A stretch of DNA of 8,115 nt from contig CAYLZN010000270.1 of NCBI GenBank assembly GCA_964387935.1, positions 1 to 8,115 on the forward strand, given 5' to 3'. The stretch's first letter is position 1. Every line of letters begins with the position of its first letter. The position numbers and the translations under genes are program-made. Under the pieces are notes generated by a model. The model was not told the DNA's origin. It saw only the letters and a list, made by a program, of their open reading frames with translations, and ran no database searches. This DNA is from CAYLZN01 sp964387935 (GTDB lineage Bacteria > Acidobacteriota > Vicinamibacteria > Vicinamibacterales > JAFNAJ01). Positions 7,410 through 8,115 of this stretch are shown piece after piece.

Positions 7410-7426
7410 GGCAACGGCCGTGCCCG
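7410..7426 (-). promoter_or_regulatory. Candidate sigma-54 (-24/-12) promoter of the transporter operon
   Basis: On the minus strand 7425-7411 reads GGGCACGGCCGTTGC. Compared with the consensus TGGCACG-N4-TTGC it differs only at the first T. The invariant GG (7424-7423) and GC (7412-7411) are separated by exactly 10 bp, as required. Transcription would start near 7400, leaving a leader of about 12 bases that contains the GGGAG ribosome site before the ATG at 7387. A regulator of the class that activates such promoters is encoded in the same operon. The base after GC is C, not the preferred A/T. Chance occurrence in GC-rich DNA is possible, but position, spacing and context agree. Confidence 0.62.
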
Positions 7427-7475
7427 TTGGGGCAGCCTGGAACTCGTTGACGGAAATGGGTTTGGACTTGTTCGA

Positions 7476-7493
7476 CCGTCCGCGGGCGGACGG
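7476..7493. promoter_or_regulatory. Perfect 18 bp inverted repeat, possible upstream activator site
   Basis: CCGTCCGC (7476-7483) and GCGGACGG (7486-7493) are exact complements around two bases. The centre lies about 85 bp upstream of the predicted sigma-54 start at about 7400. NtrC-type dimers bind such dyads at roughly this distance. The link to the regulator at 1539-2912 is an inference from position; it could also be a DNA or RNA hairpin of another use. Confidence 0.42.
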
Positions 7494-7513
7494 AGGGCGT
7501 TCGATTCCGGACA

Positions 7514-7533
7514 GTGGGCCTCCCGCGGCCCAC
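7514..7533. repeat. Second GC-rich inverted repeat upstream of the operon
   Basis: GTGGGCC (7514-7520) and GGCCCAC (7527-7533) are perfect 7 bp arms around a 6 bp loop, centred 39 bp upstream of the first dyad and about 124 bp from the predicted transcription start. The sequence differs from the first dyad, so it is not obviously a second copy of the same site. No T-run follows on either strand, which argues against a terminator. Confidence 0.3.
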
Positions 7534-7637
7534 AGACCCACGAACAGGGCGAGCACGCCAAGAGAACGGCGGGCGGCAATCGGCGGGCGACCTGCGGCCT
7601 GACGGGCTGAATCGTTGTTTGCGTCGCGAACCGTCAC

Positions 7638-7652
7638 CTCACTGGAAGTGAG
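7638..7652. promoter_or_regulatory. Operator-like palindrome CTCACT-N3-AGTGAG
   Basis: CTCACT (7638-7643) and AGTGAG (7647-7652) are perfect complements around GGA. The site is less GC-rich than its surroundings and looks like a small repressor site. It lies about 75 bp downstream of the weak sigma-70-like element at 7732-7760 on the minus strand. No regulator other than the NtrC type is visible in the window, so the binding protein is unknown. Confidence 0.28.
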
Positions 7653-7688
7653 AGTACCGATCGACGGGTTCTTGAAGACTCGTGCCGC

Positions 7689-7723
7689 GCGGGCCGCGCG
7701 CCGAGCGCCGCAGGCCGCAAGCC
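7689..7723. repeat. Heptamer tandem tract A, five units of GNNNGCC
   Basis: Five consecutive 7 bp units read GCGGGCC, GCGCGCC, GAGCGCC, GCAGGCC, GCAAGCC. The G at position 1 and GCC at positions 5-7 are constant. It is the first of three period-7 tracts in this intergenic region. Function unknown. Confidence 0.5.
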
Positions 7724-7731
7724 GATTGACG

Positions 7732-7760
7732 AATTCAGGTTCGTCGCCTTGATCCGTCAA
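7732..7760 (-). promoter_or_regulatory. Weak sigma-70-like promoter element
   Basis: On the minus strand TTGACG (7760-7755) is followed after 17 bp by TGAATT (7737-7732). The -35 box matches 5 of 6 bases of the usual consensus and the -10 box only 3 of 6. It is directed toward the transporter operon but starts over 300 bp upstream of the first gene. Most likely it is minor or spurious. Confidence 0.2.
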
Positions 7761-7777
7761 GAACGAATGTGGCGATC

Positions 7778-7803
7778 GTGCCCCGTGCCCTGTGCCGAGT
7801 GCG
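7778..7803. repeat. Heptamer tandem tract B, GTGCCNN units
   Basis: Units GTGCCCC, GTGCCCT and GTGCCGA start at 7778, 7785 and 7792, followed by an imperfect GTGCG unit at 7799. They are the reverse complement of the GGCACNN units in tract C (7935-7967). The two tracts thus form a large, interrupted inverted repeat with about 130 bp between them. Confidence 0.6.
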
Positions 7804-7868
7804 CCCCCAGAGGACGAACCCTTCCGACGGCGCACCGCTGGGCTCCCCGGCCGAGAACGCCGGAAACC

Positions 7869-7937
7869 TCACGTCACGTTCAGCGAGGTCGTGTGCTCGA
7901 CGGCGACCGTCTCCGTCCCCGGGTTCTTCTTGAGCGC
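7869..7937 (-). pseudogene. Possible C-terminal remnant of an unidentified gene
   Basis: In the minus strand a frame ending at the TGA at 7869-7871 encodes 22 residues (ALKKNPGTETV... ending TTSLNVT). Every codon ends in G or C, as in the true genes of this window and unlike the neighbouring intergenic frames. Upstream the frame runs directly into heptamer tract C (7935-7967), then into the next gene in another frame, and no start or domain can be assigned. It may be the tail of a gene whose body was lost, with the repeat at the breakpoint. The stretch is short, so chance is a real alternative. Confidence 0.22.
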
Positions 7938-7967
7938 ACGCGGCACCTGGCACGAGGCACCTGGCAC
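7935..7967. repeat. Heptamer tandem tract C, GGCACNN units
   Basis: An imperfect unit CGCACGC (7935-7941) is followed by GGCACCT, GGCACGA, GGCACCT and a final GGCAC, all at exact 7 bp period. This also makes a 12 bp direct repeat GGCACCTGGCAC at 7942 and 7956. It mirrors tract B (7778-7803) in the opposite orientation, including the GCGCAC variant unit on the inner side of both. Confidence 0.68.
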
Positions 7968-8002
7968 TGACGGGAGGCCGTTTTCTGACGGATTGAGGTT
8001 AC

Positions 8003-8115
8003 TTACTGCTGTTCCAGGTCCTGGAGACGCCGGTCGTGGTCGGCGAGCCTGTGTTCGAAGGTGACATGGTCCTTCGCGTTGAGCGCGGTGAACCCGATGA
8101 GGCGCTCGTCCACGG
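8003..8115 (-). CDS. C-terminal end of an unrecognised protein (partial, runs off the right edge)
   Basis: The last 36 codons of a minus-strand frame enter from the right edge and end at TAA (8003-8005). The visible residues start VDERLIGFTALNAKDHVTFE and finish HDRRLQDLEQQ. About nine in ten codons end in G or C, matching the real genes here. The tail is strongly charged with Leu at heptad-like spacing (RL, RL, DL), suggesting a short coiled coil. No family is recognisable. It points the same way as the transporter operon but ends over 600 bp upstream of it, so it is probably a separate unit. Confidence 0.55.
   Translation of the reverse strand, partial: VDERLIGFTALNAKDHVTFEHRLADHDRRLQDLEQQ

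Larger units (their letters stand above)
7388..8002. other. Intergenic region upstream of the transporter operon, about 615 bp
   Basis: I find no complete gene here that I can support. The open frames have no family resemblance and weaker third-position G/C bias than the operon genes. From left to right the stretch holds a ribosome site and candidate sigma-54 promoter, two GC-rich inverted repeats, an operator-like palindrome, a 7 bp repeat tract, a possible sigma-70-type promoter, two further 7 bp repeat tracts in opposite orientation, and between them a short coding-like remnant. Each is described separately. Confidence 0.6.

Noticed and set aside
7514..7533. GC-rich hairpin as a rho-independent terminator of the upstream gene
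   Set aside because: No T-run follows on either strand and it lies nearly 500 bp from the nearest upstream stop codon.
7388..7579. In-frame 64-residue extension of the adaptor protein
   Set aside because: It has no family resemblance, would cross the candidate promoter and the first dyad, and the ATG at 7387 with GGGAG gives the usual short cytoplasmic tail plus anchor.
6122..7610. Plus-strand open frames of 442 and 427 codons opposite the adaptor gene
   Set aside because: Same pattern of high-GC shadows; the minus strand carries a complete adaptor protein in this interval.
7440..7641. Minus-strand frame with a hydrophobic stretch (RRSLGVLALFVGLWAAGGPL) that could suggest a small membrane protein
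   Set aside because: Its third-position G/C content is much lower than in the real genes, it has no ribosome site that I can see, and the frame runs on into the adaptor gene without its own stop.
7942..7967. TGGCACG inside heptamer tract C as a plus-strand sigma-54 -24 box
   Set aside because: No TTGC follows at the required spacing; the match is a by-product of the GGCACNN repeat.

Overview
The window is high-GC DNA (roughly two thirds G+C, with very G/C-rich third codon positions) from a bacterium with a Gram-negative style envelope. The gene set is a periplasmic-adaptor ABC transporter of the MacB/FtsX type, co-transcribed with an NtrC-type regulator and an NtrY-like kinase. Together with heptamer repeats between genes, this suits an Acidobacteriota member (Vicinamibacteria-like). 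That assignment is an inference from style; Gemmatimonadota or Myxococcota are not excluded.

Left edge (1-185): the end of a CRISPR array with 28-29 bp palindromic repeats at an exact 61 bp period, which is the type I-E geometry. Three repeats are visible and the array continues off the left edge. The last repeat carries one substitution, and the array stops 37 bp from the kinase stop codon. No cas gene is in the window.

Main block (223-7387): six genes on the minus strand, read right to left, with gaps of 10-14 bp or 4 bp stop/start overlaps. They form one operon: membrane-fusion (adaptor) protein, ABC ATPase, permease 1, permease 2, sigma-54-type response regulator, membrane histidine kinase. 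The ATPase and the two unlike permeases should form one inner-membrane complex. The adaptor would link it to a TolC-like outer-membrane channel that is not encoded here. The kinase has almost no periplasmic part, so it probably senses the membrane or the transporter itself and phosphorylates the regulator encoded just before it.

Right part (7388-8002): about 615 bp without a convincing complete gene. Immediately upstream of the adaptor gene is a candidate sigma-54 (-24/-12) promoter with exact GG-N10-GC spacing. A perfect 18 bp inverted repeat lies about 85 bp upstream of the predicted transcription start, where an activator of this class would bind. This suggests the operon is switched on by its own last two genes, a positive feedback loop. 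Further right are a second inverted repeat, a short operator-like palindrome, three tracts of 7 bp tandem repeats (two of them inverted relative to each other) and a possible gene remnant. The right edge (8003-8115) holds the C-terminal end of an unrecognised minus-strand gene.
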